A stretch of 64,000 nucleotides of DNA from Kordia algicida OT-1 (GCF_000154725.1 NZ_DS544873.1:252762-316761), one strand, 5' to 3'. Numbered from the stretch's first letter, positions 45,584 to 55,866 are shown. Translations and numbers: made by a program. The notes: generated from the sequence alone by a model not told the origin.

Positions 45584-46213
45584 TTAGAAAATGTTCGTGC
45601 TTTTCCAATCACTGGTTTGCGTTTCTGATGTATACAATCCTTCTTTATAGGGTTTCCTAATTTTTTCTAGACGATTTTGCAAGTTCTTCCATTGTTCGCT
45701 GTCATAAGATTCAAAAGCTCTTTTTAGAACTTTTTCATTGTTTGTAGCAAAGGATAGTGGTATTGGATGAAAGTCAATCCAATGAGGCAAGTCGTCATCT
45801 TCTGAAGCTGAGTATAAAGCAACGGTTGCTATTTTATCTCCAACTTTTACATTTTTAAGTGTATTACACGTAATTATTTTCACAACAGGGAATTCACCAA
45901 ATCCTTTTGTCAAATCAGTCGTAACTGCAACTAATGTTGGATTGATCGAAACCACCATTCCACCATTAGAATCTCCACTTTTAAAATGTTCTTTTTTTCG
46001 TAGCCAATAAAATATGTTAATTGCCATAAATAGTACTGCGAGAATGCCGAACCAACCTGAAAATTTGATGGTAAGAAAGATTGAAAACCCAAAAAGGGCA
46101 CTAATCGTAAATATCGTTTTGAAATCATGAAAAAGCCAAACAAATGGGTTGAGGTTGGCGTTGCCAGGATTACTTGCGAACGTATCATTACCCACTGTAA
46201 AGTTTGTACTCAT
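45584..46213 (-). CDS. Unknown membrane protein
   Basis: Protein of 209 residues from the ATG at 46213 (13 codons inside the open frame, giving MSTNFTVGNDTF). Two membrane segments (about 33-75), then a beta-rich soluble domain (about 90-170, KVGDKIATVALYSASEDDD; HWIDFHPIPL), loosely like DUF3239. I cannot name it. It is convergent with the SLOG-like gene. Confidence 0.6.
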   Translation of the reverse strand: MSTNFTVGNDTFASNPGNANLNPFVWLFHDFKTIFTISALFGFSIFLTIKFSGWFGILAVLFMAINIFYWLRKKEHFKSGDSNGGMVVSINPTLVAVTTDLTKGFGEFPVVKIITCNTLKNVKVGDKIATVALYSASEDDDLPHWIDFHPIPLSFATNNEKVLKRAFESYDSEQWKNLQNRLEKIRKPYKEGLYTSETQTSDWKSTNIF

Positions 46214-46341
46214 ATTATTATCTCGAAATTTACAAATGGATTGAAATTCCATTTTTTATAAAATCTTTCCTCAGTTTTGTATCACCTGTATGCTAAAAGC
46301 AACAATCTTGACTCCTGAATCTAGAATCCAAAATCCTAACT

Positions 46342-46378
46342 CCAAAAGCGTTTATCTTGAGCGAAGTCGAAAGGAAGC
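46342..46378 (-). repeat. 37-bp dispersed repeat, copy B
   Basis: Inverted copy of 43690-43726, 35 of 37 positions equal. It lies between the unknown membrane gene and mutB. Confidence 0.75.
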
Positions 46379-46399
46379 AATCCAAACTCCAAAAAAAAA

Positions 46400-48526
46400 T
46401 TATTCATCAATCAAAATCTCCAATAATTGAATGGCTGCGTCACTAATTTTTGTTCCAGGACCAAAAACGGCTACGGCACCAGCGTCAAATAAAAATTCAT
46501 AATCTTGATGCGGAATCACGCCTCCGACAATTACCATAATATCTTCACGTCCGTATTTTTTTAATTCTGCAATTACTTGTGGAACTAAGGTTTTGTGTCC
46601 AGCCGCTAAAGAGGAAACTCCTAAAATGTGTACATCGTTTTCCATTGCTTGTTTTGCCGCTTCTGCCGGCGTTTGAAATAACGGACCGATGTCTACATCA
46701 AAACCTACATCTGCATAACCTGTAGCGACAACTTTGGCACCACGATCGTGTCCGTCTTGTCCCATCTTTGCAATCATAATTCGCGGTTGTCTACCTTCCA
46801 TTTCTGCAAATTTTGTTGCTAAGTCTTTTGCTTTTTGAAATGAACTATCGTCTTTTATTTCTTTACTATACACGCCTGAAAATGATTTAATTTGTGCTTT
46901 ATATCTTCCAAAAACAGCTTCTAATGCATCTGAAATTTCTCCTAATGTTGCACGTTTACGAGCTGCATCAACAGCTAATGCTAATAGGTTTTCTTCCCCA
47001 GATTTTGCTGAAGCAGTCAGTTTTGCTAAAGCTTCTGTTACTTCTGATGCATTTCGGTTCTTCTTCAATTCGTCCAAACGCGCCAATTGCGCATTTCGCA
47101 CAGTTTGATTGTCTACTTCTAATATGTGTAATGGATCTTCTTTGTCAAGTCTGTATTTGTTGACACCAACAATCACGTCTTGTCCAGAGTCGATTCTCGC
47201 TTGCTTTCTCGCAGCAGCTTCTTCTATACGCATCTTAGGAATTCCAGCTTCAATCGCTTTGGTCATTCCGCCTAATTCTTCGACTTCTTCAATCAATTGC
47301 ATGGCTTTATTCGCAATTTCATGCGTTAGTTTTTCTACATAATAACTTCCTGCCCACGGATCAACCGTTTTGGTGATTTTCGTTTCTTCCTGCAAGTAAA
47401 TTTGCGTGTTACGAGCAATTCGTGCAGAAAAGTCCGTTGGTAGTGCGATTGCTTCATCCAAGGCATTGGTATGTAAACTTTGCGTGCCACCAAAAGCTGC
47501 CGCAGCAGCTTCAATACACGTTCGCGCCACATTATTAAATGGATCTTGTTCCGTTAAACTCCAACCACTTGTTTGGCAATGTGTTCGTAAGGATAATGAT
47601 TTTGGATTTTTCGGATTGAATTGTTTTACCAATTTTGCCCACAACATTCGAGCTGCGCGCATTTTGGCAATTTCCATAAAATGATTCATTCCAATTGCCC
47701 AGAAAAAGGATAGGCGAGGAGCAAAGGTGTCAATGTCCATTCCTGCGGCGAGTCCTTTGCGAATGTATTCCAAACCATCTGCCAAGGTGTATGCAAGTTC
47801 AATATCGCAGGTTGCACCAGCTTCTTGCATGTGATATCCTGAAATACTGATAGAGTTGAATTTTGGCATGTTTGCCGAAGTATATTCAAAGATATCCGAG
47901 ATAATTTTCATGGATGGCGTTGGTGGATATATGTACGTATTACGCACCATGAATTCTTTTAAAATATCATTCTGGATGGTTCCTGCCAATTGCGCTGGTT
48001 TTACTCCTTGTTCTTCTGCAGCAACAATATAAAATGCCATAATTGGCAAAACGGCACCATTCATGGTCATGGAAACTGACATTTTATCTAGTGGAATTTG
48101 ATCGAAAAGAATTTTCATGTCTTCTACAGAATCAATGGCAACGCCGGCTTTTCCAACATCACCAACTACACGTTCATGATCGCTGTCGTAACCGCGATGT
48201 GTTGCCAAATCGAACGCAACTGATAATCCTTTTTGTCCTGCAGCCAAGTTTCTTCGGTAAAATGCATTACTTTCTTCTGCGGTAGAAAATCCTGCGTATT
48301 GGCGAATGGTCCACGGTCTACGAACGTACATTGTGGAATATGGTCCGCGAAGATTGGGAGCAATTCCAGCTACAAAATCTAAGTGCGACACTTTTTTCAT
48401 GTCTTCTTTACTGTACGACGATTGTACGTCAATATCTTCTGCAGTGCTAAATGGTGCAGTTTGTTTTTTTTCCAACGTTTTCGTAGTGTCGTCGAGTGTG
48501 ATATGTTGCAGGTTTTTTCTCGTCAT
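46400..48526 (-). CDS. mutB: Methylmalonyl-CoA mutase, large subunit
   Basis: Catalytic subunit of 708 residues (also called scpA) that converts succinyl-CoA and (R)-methylmalonyl-CoA with adenosylcobalamin. The barrel has [18 protein letters not shown] near 70-87, including the substrate-binding Tyr, and the C-terminal domain has the B12 ligand motif GQDGHDRG near 590 (DxHxxG). Length is standard. It is the last gene of udk-ftsB-mutA-lipoprotein-mutB, one base after the lipoprotein. Confidence 0.96.
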   Translation of the reverse strand: MTRKNLQHITLDDTTKTLEKKQTAPFSTAEDIDVQSSYSKEDMKKVSHLDFVAGIAPNLRGPYSTMYVRRPWTIRQYAGFSTAEESNAFYRRNLAAGQKGLSVAFDLATHRGYDSDHERVVGDVGKAGVAIDSVEDMKILFDQIPLDKMSVSMTMNGAVLPIMAFYIVAAEEQGVKPAQLAGTIQNDILKEFMVRNTYIYPPTPSMKIISDIFEYTSANMPKFNSISISGYHMQEAGATCDIELAYTLADGLEYIRKGLAAGMDIDTFAPRLSFFWAIGMNHFMEIAKMRAARMLWAKLVKQFNPKNPKSLSLRTHCQTSGWSLTEQDPFNNVARTCIEAAAAAFGGTQSLHTNALDEAIALPTDFSARIARNTQIYLQEETKITKTVDPWAGSYYVEKLTHEIANKAMQLIEEVEELGGMTKAIEAGIPKMRIEEAAARKQARIDSGQDVIVGVNKYRLDKEDPLHILEVDNQTVRNAQLARLDELKKNRNASEVTEALAKLTASAKSGEENLLALAVDAARKRATLGEISDALEAVFGRYKAQIKSFSGVYSKEIKDDSSFQKAKDLATKFAEMEGRQPRIMIAKMGQDGHDRGAKVVATGYADVGFDVDIGPLFQTPAEAAKQAMENDVHILGVSSLAAGHKTLVPQVIAELKKYGREDIMVIVGGVIPHQDYEFLFDAGAVAVFGPGTKISDAAIQLLEILIDE

Positions 48527-48527
48527 G

Positions 48528-49154
48528 TTAAAGTTTTATTTTTTGAACATAAGAATCAAAATCGTATGCTTTTCTGGAGTTAAAGCTTAAAACGAATGAT
48601 TTTCCTTCTCTGTTTACTAGATAAAAGTAGGTGTAAATTTCTGCGTTTTCTCCAGTAAGCAAGTCAATTCCTTTGTAGAGAAAGATCGCTCTAAAAATAC
48701 GATCGTCTCCTTTTTTTATTATTCCAGCTCTGCTAAACGAACTTTCCAAACCAAGAATTCGTCCTCCAGCTTTGTGTTCTCTGTTTAAGTATTTTAAAAT
48801 TTGCTGTGAAACTTCTTTGTTAATTGGTATGTAGGGAACTGTTCTGAAGGTCACGTCAATTTCGCTGTCTTCACTTGCCATGATGTAGAAGTTTCCTGCG
48901 CTTCCATATTTCATTTGTAGGTAGCGCGCACGTTCCATTTTGCGGAATTCTTCGTTTTCTATTGAATTAATGAATTGTGCGTATTCATCATTAGTGTATA
49001 GTTTTACTTTTTCAGGAACAAAAAGGTAAATATTTTCAGTTTCCAGATGAATGTAGCGTCCTTCCACATTTTTGTTAGAAACCGCAATATGTTTGTCATC
49101 TTCGCATTGAATGAAAAGAAAGCTGAATAGTATGATGTAAATGATTCTATTCAT
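48528..49154 (-). CDS. Unknown lipoprotein between mutA and mutB
   Basis: Protein of 208 residues with a lipobox-like LFIQC (Cys about 17), not recognised. It is beta-rich with a late [18 protein letters not shown] stretch. It overlaps mutA by 8 bp and ends one base before mutB, so it is translated as part of the operon. No link to the mutase reaction is visible. Confidence 0.68.
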   Translation of the reverse strand: MNRIIYIILFSFLFIQCEDDKHIAVSNKNVEGRYIHLETENIYLFVPEKVKLYTNDEYAQFINSIENEEFRKMERARYLQMKYGSAGNFYIMASEDSEIDVTFRTVPYIPINKEVSQQILKYLNREHKAGGRILGLESSFSRAGIIKKGDDRIFRAIFLYKGIDLLTGENAEIYTYFYLVNREGKSFVLSFNSRKAYDFDSYVQKIKL

Positions 49155-50511
49155 TTTTGAGTCGTTCTTTTTCTAGTTTGGTTGCCAATCGTCGTAATGT
49201 GATTGGAATGACCAATACTTTACGTACTTCTTTTTGAGCAAAAGGTTCTATTTCTAGATCGTGTTTCATACGATCTTCTGGATTTGGATATTTGTTTGTT
49301 CCTAAGAGAACTTCTTTTCCTTCGTCGAATAATGCTTGCTCTTTTGCGGCACTTTCTTTGATCTTTCGATAGATGGTTTCTGCTTTGAGTTGCTTTAGGA
49401 ATCCACCATTGGCTTCCATGTCTTTAAAGAGTGTTAGTGCTTTTTCCGCGAGTTGTTGTGTGATGCTCTCGATGTAATATGAACCTTCCGTTGGATTGTC
49501 CGTTTTGTCAAAGTAACTTTCGTCTTTTAGAATTCTGAGTTGATTTCTTGCGATGCGATCTCCAAATTCGTTGGCATGATGATATAAAGCATCGTAGGGA
49601 AGATTGTACACAATATCTGCGCCACCTAACACTGCACTCATACATTCTGTGGTAGTTCGTAGCATGTTTACATTGTAATCATACAAGGTTTTGTTACGTT
49701 TTGAAGGTGAAGCAATGATGATACATTCTTGTTGCAACTCGTATTCTTTTGCCAAAATACTCCATAACTGACGTAAGGCTTTTAGTTTGGCAATTTCGAA
49801 GAAATAGTGTGTGCCAACTGTAACGTTGAACGTGATTTTGTTTGAGATTTTTGAACCGTAATGATTCAAGTATTCGTTTGCGTGAGCGAGTGCATACGCA
49901 AGCTGTTGTACCATGTTTGCGCCTGCGTTTTGATACGTATCTACATGAACAGTTAGTGAACTTTTAAGGTTTTGAAGTTCCAGAATTCGTTCAACCGCTT
50001 CATGATCTTTCGTAAGATTGTCAAACCAATTTCCTGTGGAAGCTAAGTTTCCAATAATATCAACTCCAAGTGTGATACTTGCAGGAGCAGCTTTCGCGAA
50101 AGCGTCAATATCCGCACAATACGACACCGATAAGAAGCTCATTTCGATGTGAATTGGAACGTTTTTTAGGTCGATTTCAGCAAGTATTTCAGCAATTGCA
50201 ATTGTTTCGTCTGTAATGTATAAGATGATACTTTCTGCGCCTCTTGCCAATATGTCTTTGATGTTGCTGTTGGCTTCATTGGCGTTTGTTACCACAATAC
50301 GTTGCGAGACTTTCCAAGCAGTTGAGTGAGTAGCAATTGGTTGTGTTATGCCAAAATTCTCACTGTGATAAAATGGTTTGATGTCAATACCTTCTTGTGT
50401 TGCAGTGATTAAGGTTTCATTGTAATCGGCACCTTTTAGATCGACTTGTATTTTTTGTTTCCATTGCGCAGCAGAAACTGGGTCAAATTCGTTGAATAGT
50501 GAATTACTCAT
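49147..50511 (-). CDS. mutA: Methylmalonyl-CoA mutase, small subunit
   Basis: Non-catalytic partner of MutB, 454 residues. It matches the mutase barrel (FDPVSAAQWKQKIQVDLKGA near 7-26; GSYYIESITQQLAEKAL near 370) but stops after it: the C-terminal B12-binding domain of longer small subunits (about 620 residues) is absent. This short form is usual in flavobacteria. It overlaps ftsB by 8 bp. Confidence 0.92.
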   Translation of the reverse strand: MSNSLFNEFDPVSAAQWKQKIQVDLKGADYNETLITATQEGIDIKPFYHSENFGITQPIATHSTAWKVSQRIVVTNANEANSNIKDILARGAESIILYITDETIAIAEILAEIDLKNVPIHIEMSFLSVSYCADIDAFAKAAPASITLGVDIIGNLASTGNWFDNLTKDHEAVERILELQNLKSSLTVHVDTYQNAGANMVQQLAYALAHANEYLNHYGSKISNKITFNVTVGTHYFFEIAKLKALRQLWSILAKEYELQQECIIIASPSKRNKTLYDYNVNMLRTTTECMSAVLGGADIVYNLPYDALYHHANEFGDRIARNQLRILKDESYFDKTDNPTEGSYYIESITQQLAEKALTLFKDMEANGGFLKQLKAETIYRKIKESAAKEQALFDEGKEVLLGTNKYPNPEDRMKHDLEIEPFAQKEVRKVLVIPITLRRLATKLEKERLKNE

Positions 50512-50806
50512 TGGTTGTTATTTTTAGACTATCTGCATACTCTACGATGTAAATTTCTTCGTTTTCTTTTTTCATGAAATAGCGTTCGCGGGCAAATTTT
50601 TCTAATTCTTCGATGTTAGAAAGTTTTCTGATGACTTTATGATCTTTGGCTATTTCACGTTGTAGGTTTGCTTTTTGTTGTTCTAGCAGTTCTATTTGAC
50701 TATTTAGTTCATGATGTGTTAACCACGAATTGGTATCTATGAAAAGCATCCATATCACAAAAGCGGTTAATACAATGATGTAAATATTTTTAAATTGATT
50801 GAGCAT
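50504..50806 (-). CDS. FtsB/DivIC-like septum formation protein
   Basis: Protein of 100 residues with one N-terminal membrane segment (about 7-24), a coiled coil (about 32-62) and the DivIC-type end EELEKFARERYFMKKENEEIY. It would act in the divisome with FtsL and FtsQ. Placement between udk and mutA agrees with other flavobacteria as I recall. It starts 41 bp after udk ends. Confidence 0.88.
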   Translation of the reverse strand: MLNQFKNIYIIVLTAFVIWMLFIDTNSWLTHHELNSQIELLEQQKANLQREIAKDHKVIRKLSNIEELEKFARERYFMKKENEEIYIVEYADSLKITTNE

Positions 50807-50847
50807 GCTAGTGATTGCGTTACAAATATTGTATAAATGTACTAAAA

Positions 50848-51456
50848 TTAGGCCAATCGTTCGCTAATAATTGTACGTACAATATCAACAGCTACTGTAT
50901 TGTAGCGATTGTTTGGAATGATGATATCGGCAAATTCTTTTGTAGGTTCAATAAATTGTTCGTGCATAGGCTTGAGTGTGTTTTGGTAACGCGCCAACAC
51001 TTCATCAATATCGCGCCCACGTTGCGTGATGTCTCGCTTTATTCTTCGGATGAGACGTTCGTCAGAATCAGCATGAACAAAAATGTTGATGTCAAACATT
51101 TTACGAAGTTCGGTATTGGTTAAAATAAGAATTCCTTCTACAATCATTACTTTTCGCGGAAGTGTATGAATGGTATCGCCTGTACGATTGTGTTTTACAA
51201 ACGAATATACAGGTTGGTTAATAGGATTTCCTTTTTTTAATTCTTTTAGATGTTCGCAGAGCAAATCGAAATCAATAGATCGTGGATGATCGAAATTTAT
51301 CTTTGTGCGTTGTTCATAATTTAGGTGAGAAGTATCGTTGTAATACGAATCTTGAGAGATGATTCCAACTTCATTTTCAGGGAGTTGTTTAATGATTTCA
51401 TTTACTACGGTGGTTTTTCCACTTCCTGTTCCTCCGCCAATACCAATAATGAGCAT
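50848..51456 (-). CDS. udk: Uridine kinase
   Basis: Pyrimidine salvage kinase of 202 residues that phosphorylates uridine and cytidine. The P-loop GGTGSGKTTV is at 8-17, followed by SQDSYY (about 35) and NFDHPRSIDFDLL (about 54-66). It is the first gene of the operon that runs to mutB and has a -7 box 25 bp upstream. Confidence 0.95.
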   Translation of the reverse strand: MLIIGIGGGTGSGKTTVVNEIIKQLPENEVGIISQDSYYNDTSHLNYEQRTKINFDHPRSIDFDLLCEHLKELKKGNPINQPVYSFVKHNRTGDTIHTLPRKVMIVEGILILTNTELRKMFDINIFVHADSDERLIRRIKRDITQRGRDIDEVLARYQNTLKPMHEQFIEPTKEFADIIIPNNRYNTVAVDIVRTIISERLA

Positions 51457-51481
51457 ATATTTTTAGTTTTTTTAGACGTGA

Positions 51482-51489
51482 CAAAATTA
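51482..51489 (-). promoter_or_regulatory. Promoter -7 box of the udk operon
   Basis: TAATTTTG on the minus strand fits TAnnTTTG and lies 25 bp before the udk start codon. Confidence 0.5.
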
Positions 51490-51531
51490 AGTAAATTATT
51501 GATTGTATTTATTTTTAAAAAATAAATTGTT

Positions 51532-51566
51532 TTTGCTTTTCTGTTTCGATAAAAGCCTTATATTTG
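51532..51566 (+). promoter_or_regulatory. Promoter of tRNA-Pro
   Basis: -33 TTTG at 51532-51535 and -7 TATATTTG at 51559-51566, separated by 23 bp, in the range for this phylum. The tRNA starts 65 bp after the -7 box. Confidence 0.55.
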
Positions 51567-51630
51567 CAATCCAATTTTTGAGCGTAGTTCTGAAATTTTT
51601 TAGGAATTAAAAACTACGAATTTAAATTTT

Positions 51631-51705
51631 CGGGGTGTAGCGTAGCCCGGTTATCGCGCCGCGTTTGGGACGCGGAGGTCGCAGGTTCGAATCCTGCCAC
51701 CCCGA
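51631..51705 (+). tRNA. tRNA-Pro (anticodon TGG)
   Basis: 75-nt cloverleaf: acceptor CGGGGTG / CACCCCG, anticodon stem CCGCG / CGCGG with loop TTTGGGA (anticodon TGG), T-arm GCAGG-TTCGAAT-CCTGC. The CCA end is not encoded. Confidence 0.97.
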
Positions 51706-51729
51706 CAAAATTTTCCCAAAAAATCTCAG

Positions 51730-51768
51730 AAACACTGTCAATCGTATGATTTTCAGTGTTTTTTTTAT
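51730..51768. terminator. Terminator after tRNA-Pro
   Basis: Stem AAACACTG / CAGTGTTT with an inner CAATC / GATT pairing and a T8 run; it may also serve the nitroreductase gene from the other side. Confidence 0.75.
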
Positions 51769-51790
51769 ATAAAATATTTAGTAATTGGTT

Positions 51791-52423
51791 TTATTTATGA
51801 AACTCAAAGAGGTTTGCCATTGGTTTTCTAACTTTTGCCTGATCTTTTGTTCTGTCTTCTTCGGAACGATATCCTATTGTAGCAATTACTGCTGCGTTGA
51901 GTCCTTTTTCAGATAAACCGAGAATTTCATTGTATTTTTCTACTTCAAAACCTTCCATTGGGCATGCATCTACTTTGTGTGTTGCGCACGATGTTAGTAA
52001 ATTTCCGAGTGCAATATATGTTTGTTTGGCAGTCCAATTCTTGTAAGTATCAGCGTCCATTGCACCTACATTATCTTTCATGACATTTCCGTAAGCTTCT
52101 AAATCTTTTAGAATAATAGATTGCGTTTGCGCTTTTAATTCAAGGTAATCATCTATTTGTTGTGAATCATAGTTTGTGAAGTTGCAAAAAACAATCAGGT
52201 GTGAAGCGTCTGTTATTTGTGATTGCCCCATGGACACTAGTTTTAATTTTTCTCGAACTTCATCATTCGAAATTACCAAAACTTTAAATAATTGTAATCC
52301 GTAAGAAGACGGGCTTAGTTGAACGGAATGAAGTATTTCTTGTAATGTTTCTTCAGATACTTTTTTTTCTTTATTGAATTTTTTTGTGGCATAGCGCCAC
52401 TGTAAGTGGTCATTTAAATTCAT
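51791..52423 (-). CDS. NAD(P)H-dependent nitroreductase family protein
   Basis: FMN-dependent oxidoreductase of 210 residues. It opens with the FMN-binding RYATKKFNKEK (about 10-20) and has LSPSSYGLQLFKVLVI (about 36-51) and a C-terminal TIGYRSEEDR (about 181-190), as in NfsB-like enzymes. It would reduce quinones or nitro compounds with NAD(P)H. It stands alone. Confidence 0.9.
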   Translation of the reverse strand: MNLNDHLQWRYATKKFNKEKKVSEETLQEILHSVQLSPSSYGLQLFKVLVISNDEVREKLKLVSMGQSQITDASHLIVFCNFTNYDSQQIDDYLELKAQTQSIILKDLEAYGNVMKDNVGAMDADTYKNWTAKQTYIALGNLLTSCATHKVDACPMEGFEVEKYNEILGLSEKGLNAAVIATIGYRSEEDRTKDQAKVRKPMANLFEFHK

Positions 52424-52640
52424 TTTTTCCTTTTAAATTTACAAAAGAATAAACCCTTTTAACTGTTTTTGACGACTTGATGCTGTTAATTTTTCCTTAA
52501 TTTGAGAAACTTTTTTATTCTTTAACGGAATCCGTTTTTTTATGATCTTAATAAGATGAATTTTAGGGTAAATTTTACTTTGTGATAAATCCACCATCTA
52601 AATATAGCTTCGTAATAAAAGAGATCAATTAGAATTTAAC

Positions 52641-54809
52641 TTAATACAATTTAAAATACTGTTCATACTTATTTGCTAACTTTCTTAATTCTATAAGTTC
52701 GCGCGGTGAGCTATACGGACGTTTTACATATTCAAGCGCTTTTCTGTCATCAACATTAAAAATTGTGTAATTTCCATTGCCTTTTGACATAATAGCCCAA
52801 TACATTCCATATTCATTTTTGATAGGAATATCTTTGTTTTTGTCAATTTCGTACAGTTCCATGTTACTCGATAAATAATACCATTTATTTTCTCCCAAAT
52901 CAGTTGATTTTACTTTTATCAGGTAATTTCCGTTGGTTGTTCTTTCAAACTTGAACAACGTGTTATTGCTATTGTATTTACTGCAAAATCGTAAAGAGTT
53001 GTACCCAGTTGCATCCGAGGTCATAATATAGGCTAAGCAAACACGTTTTCCATTGGATGCGTTCATTCTAAATATTCTGTCTTCTATGGGTTTAGGCTTA
53101 ATATTTACAGTTTTTTTAGCATCAAAATACCAACGTCCGTTGAGACTCCTTTCAGGTTTCCAGATTGTTAAAAAGAAGTCATGATTTTTTGTGTCATAAA
53201 AAAGTGCTTCTGCATCAACGATTGGATTGTTTTGGTTTCCAATATTAGTAATTTTATAGTAGCCATCAGTTTGTTGTTCAATTTTCCAAAGTTGATATGC
53301 ATCGTTTCTATTGTCAACAGCGAGTTTCACATCGCCTTTTTCGGCACCTTTGGAAGCTAATGACCAAAATTTGCCATCTATTTCAACTTGCAACTGATAG
53401 ATCCCATTTCGCACATATTTGATGCGCCAATTTTTGAAAAAATCGCCCATTTTAAAGTGATCTTTTTGAACGTTGTATCCAAGAGAAGTACTTCTGTTGT
53501 TGATCTTGTTTTTCAGTTCGACAGCAAAATTATTTTTTACGGCTTTGTTAAAATTGGCAGTACTTTGTGTTGTTAAATTATCGGTAACAACTGGTGGAGG
53601 ATTTACAGGCGTGCTTTGCTTTTTAGCTTGCTTCACGTTGAACGTTCTGGTTGCCGACCAATCTCTGTACGATCCATTTATAAATGCACGTACTTTCCAT
53701 TTCCAACCAATAAGTTCATTGTTTTTAAGCCCGCCGCGTTGCACAAGTTGATATCTGGAAACAGGTGTGTTTTTCAGAATTGATTTTTTGTTATTGTTTG
53801 GATGAATGATGACAATTTCATATTGCTCTGCATTCGGCACATCTTCCCAGTCAAAGTCCCAAGAGAAACTTGCGTTTCTGCTTTCTATCCCATTTGCCAA
53901 TGAGGCATTGGATTGTGGGGAATTTAAGGTGATGGTAGTTTTTACTGATTCTTTAAAGTATATGGTGTTTGGTTTGCTCCATTTACTCCATTTGTTACCT
54001 ACTTGAGCTCTAACCCACCAACCCCAAGCACCTTTTGCTAATGTGGTTGGTAGTGTTTCTGATAGCGTTAAATCATAATAGTTATCCTTGAAGATATTAT
54101 TTAAAAGTTTATCTTTTTTATTACTATGTTCTACATATAATTGATATTTTGTGGCATTTGGTACTTTACTCCATTTAAAATTTATGATATTTCCTTTTTT
54201 ATTTTCAATTACTTGTCCAGTCACAGGAGTAATTAATTTAGGAATTGCAATATTGACAACAGGTTTTGGTTTCGGTTTTTCCTTTTTGGGATTGTGAGGA
54301 ATAAATTTGAACATTGCATTAGAAAGTCCGTCGCCATATTTTTGTGTAACGGTACTTCCTATTTTAAATCCTGGGCCTGCTGCAATTGATTTGTTGCTAT
54401 GTTTTGCAGTGATATAATAAAGCTCATCACTTGTAGCACGACTTAGCTTAAACTTCTGATTTTCTACATTAGCTTGATCCCACATTTGAAGCACGGCATT
54501 ATTTTCTTGACTTCCGCCACGAATGTCTAATACTTTGTTATTTTGTTTGGAACGAATGATATAATAACCGTTTCCAGCTGCTTCAAATTTAAAAAGAGAA
54601 TTATCTTTGGTATTATATCTTCCTAAAATTACAGCCATACCATTATTTTGAAACGGTGGTTGCGTCTGTATAACTAATTGCTTTTTGCAGCTTTGAATTA
54701 CGTACCATTGTCCTTCTTGTACAGGATTTTGTGCGTACATGTGAAAGGGAATCACAAAAAATAATAGGATGAAACAATAGTTTTTGAGTAATCGGGAAAA
54801 TGATATCAT
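52641..54809 (-). CDS. Secreted protein with ricin-type lectin and FN3-like domains
   Basis: Protein of 722 residues from the ATG at 54809, which gives a signal peptide (ending HMYAQ); the frame extends 17 codons upstream. Residues 30-180 form a ricin-type beta-trefoil (YYIIRSKQNNKVLDIRGGSQ), residues 195-400 two FN3-like domains with the SWDFDWEDVPNAEQYEI pattern, and residues 430-720 two more trefoil-like regions. It should bind carbohydrate outside the cell. No catalytic domain and no T9SS C-terminal domain are seen. Confidence 0.78.
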   Translation of the reverse strand: MISFSRLLKNYCFILLFFVIPFHMYAQNPVQEGQWYVIQSCKKQLVIQTQPPFQNNGMAVILGRYNTKDNSLFKFEAAGNGYYIIRSKQNNKVLDIRGGSQENNAVLQMWDQANVENQKFKLSRATSDELYYITAKHSNKSIAAGPGFKIGSTVTQKYGDGLSNAMFKFIPHNPKKEKPKPKPVVNIAIPKLITPVTGQVIENKKGNIINFKWSKVPNATKYQLYVEHSNKKDKLLNNIFKDNYYDLTLSETLPTTLAKGAWGWWVRAQVGNKWSKWSKPNTIYFKESVKTTITLNSPQSNASLANGIESRNASFSWDFDWEDVPNAEQYEIVIIHPNNNKKSILKNTPVSRYQLVQRGGLKNNELIGWKWKVRAFINGSYRDWSATRTFNVKQAKKQSTPVNPPPVVTDNLTTQSTANFNKAVKNNFAVELKNKINNRSTSLGYNVQKDHFKMGDFFKNWRIKYVRNGIYQLQVEIDGKFWSLASKGAEKGDVKLAVDNRNDAYQLWKIEQQTDGYYKITNIGNQNNPIVDAEALFYDTKNHDFFLTIWKPERSLNGRWYFDAKKTVNIKPKPIEDRIFRMNASNGKRVCLAYIMTSDATGYNSLRFCSKYNSNNTLFKFERTTNGNYLIKVKSTDLGENKWYYLSSNMELYEIDKNKDIPIKNEYGMYWAIMSKGNGNYTIFNVDDRKALEYVKRPYSSPRELIELRKLANKYEQYFKLY

Positions 54810-54983
54810 GGGAAAGGTTTTCTGTGTTGTAAATATAGAGTTTTTCAAAAATTTTGCCAAGTTTTTGATTTTCAGGATGTTTTTTGAATTATCGTATAAT
54901 TAAAACAAATACTCTGTTATAAGTTTTTGTGCTATTGTAGTAAAAAATCAATACCTTAGTTAATTGACAAAATATTATTTTTT

Positions 54984-55391
54984 ATGAAATTAAAAATCAC
55001 TCTATTTTTAACGATGATTTTACCATTTTTTGCTTGTGAAAGTGGAGAAAAGAAGACAACGACATCATCTTCAAATGATAAAGAGGTTATTACAGAAGCT
55101 ACTCAAAAAATTGGATTAGAAAACGGACGTTGGATTAGCACAGATGATAAAAATAAGGGCATTCAGATTTATAACGATCGATTGTCTATGTTTCACAAAA
55201 AAGGCGATGAGATTGTAAATAAAACCTACTATTACGAACTTGATGAAAAAGATGGTATTGAATATCTGAGATTAAAAGACAGGAATGGAAAGGTAACTAC
55301 TTACGGATTGCTCGAATATTCAGACGAATCGATGGTGTTGAGTTATCTTGATCGTGGTAGCACGTTGACTTATACTAAAGAAAAAGAATAG
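54984..55391 (+). CDS. Unknown small lipoprotein
   Basis: Protein of 135 residues with a lipobox (PFFAC, Cys about 18), a Thr/Ser linker and a beta-rich domain (about 45-135) with GRWISTDDKNKGIQI and a repeat of strands ending in SYLDRGSTLTYTK. Not recognised. One base separates it from the next gene, so the two are co-transcribed. Confidence 0.65.
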   Translation: MKLKITLFLTMILPFFACESGEKKTTTSSSNDKEVITEATQKIGLENGRWISTDDKNKGIQIYNDRLSMFHKKGDEIVNKTYYYELDEKDGIEYLRLKDRNGKVTTYGLLEYSDESMVLSYLDRGSTLTYTKEKE

Positions 55392-55392
55392 T

Positions 55393-55866
55393 ATGTTTTT
55401 CGAAGGAACACAACATTTACAGAAAAGAGGAAGTTACTACCATTTGGAAGTTTCCGCAGCTATCGTCAATCAGTTTGAAAAGAAACGCGCTACACGTTTG
55501 ATTTGTACCATTGACGATAAAGTGAAGATTCAATGTGGTTTGAATCATTTGGGAAATGGAGACTTTTATATTATGCTTGCCAAACGCTACATCAAAGAAA
55601 TAGGCAAAGAAGCTGGCGAATTGCTTTCTTATAGGTTGGAAGAAGACCCGAATCCGCTTGGTGTTGATATTCCAGAGGTTTTGGAAGTTTTTTTAGCGCA
55701 AGATCCTGAGGGAAAAGCAATTTTTGATAAGTTGACCGATGGAAGAAAACGAACCTTAATTTTTAGCGTATTGCGAATTAAAAATGTAGATAAGCAAGTG
55801 GAAACGATTTTAAAGTTTTTACAAACAGAACATGACAAAATGCGCACTAAGAAAAGTAGTTGGTAA
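55393..55866 (+). CDS. YdeI/OmpD-associated (DUF1905) family protein
   Basis: Protein of 157 residues. The N-terminal part (about 1-90) is a DUF1905-like small barrel (HLEVSAAIVNQF; CGLNHLGNGDFYIMLAKRYIKE). The C-terminal part (about 105-150) is the helical YdeI/OmpD-associated unit with FDKLTDGRKRTLIFSVLRI. In other bacteria the family is tied to bacteriocin or peptide resistance; here the link is weak. It follows the lipoprotein by one base. Confidence 0.83.
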   Translation: MFFEGTQHLQKRGSYYHLEVSAAIVNQFEKKRATRLICTIDDKVKIQCGLNHLGNGDFYIMLAKRYIKEIGKEAGELLSYRLEEDPNPLGVDIPEVLEVFLAQDPEGKAIFDKLTDGRKRTLIFSVLRIKNVDKQVETILKFLQTEHDKMRTKKSSW

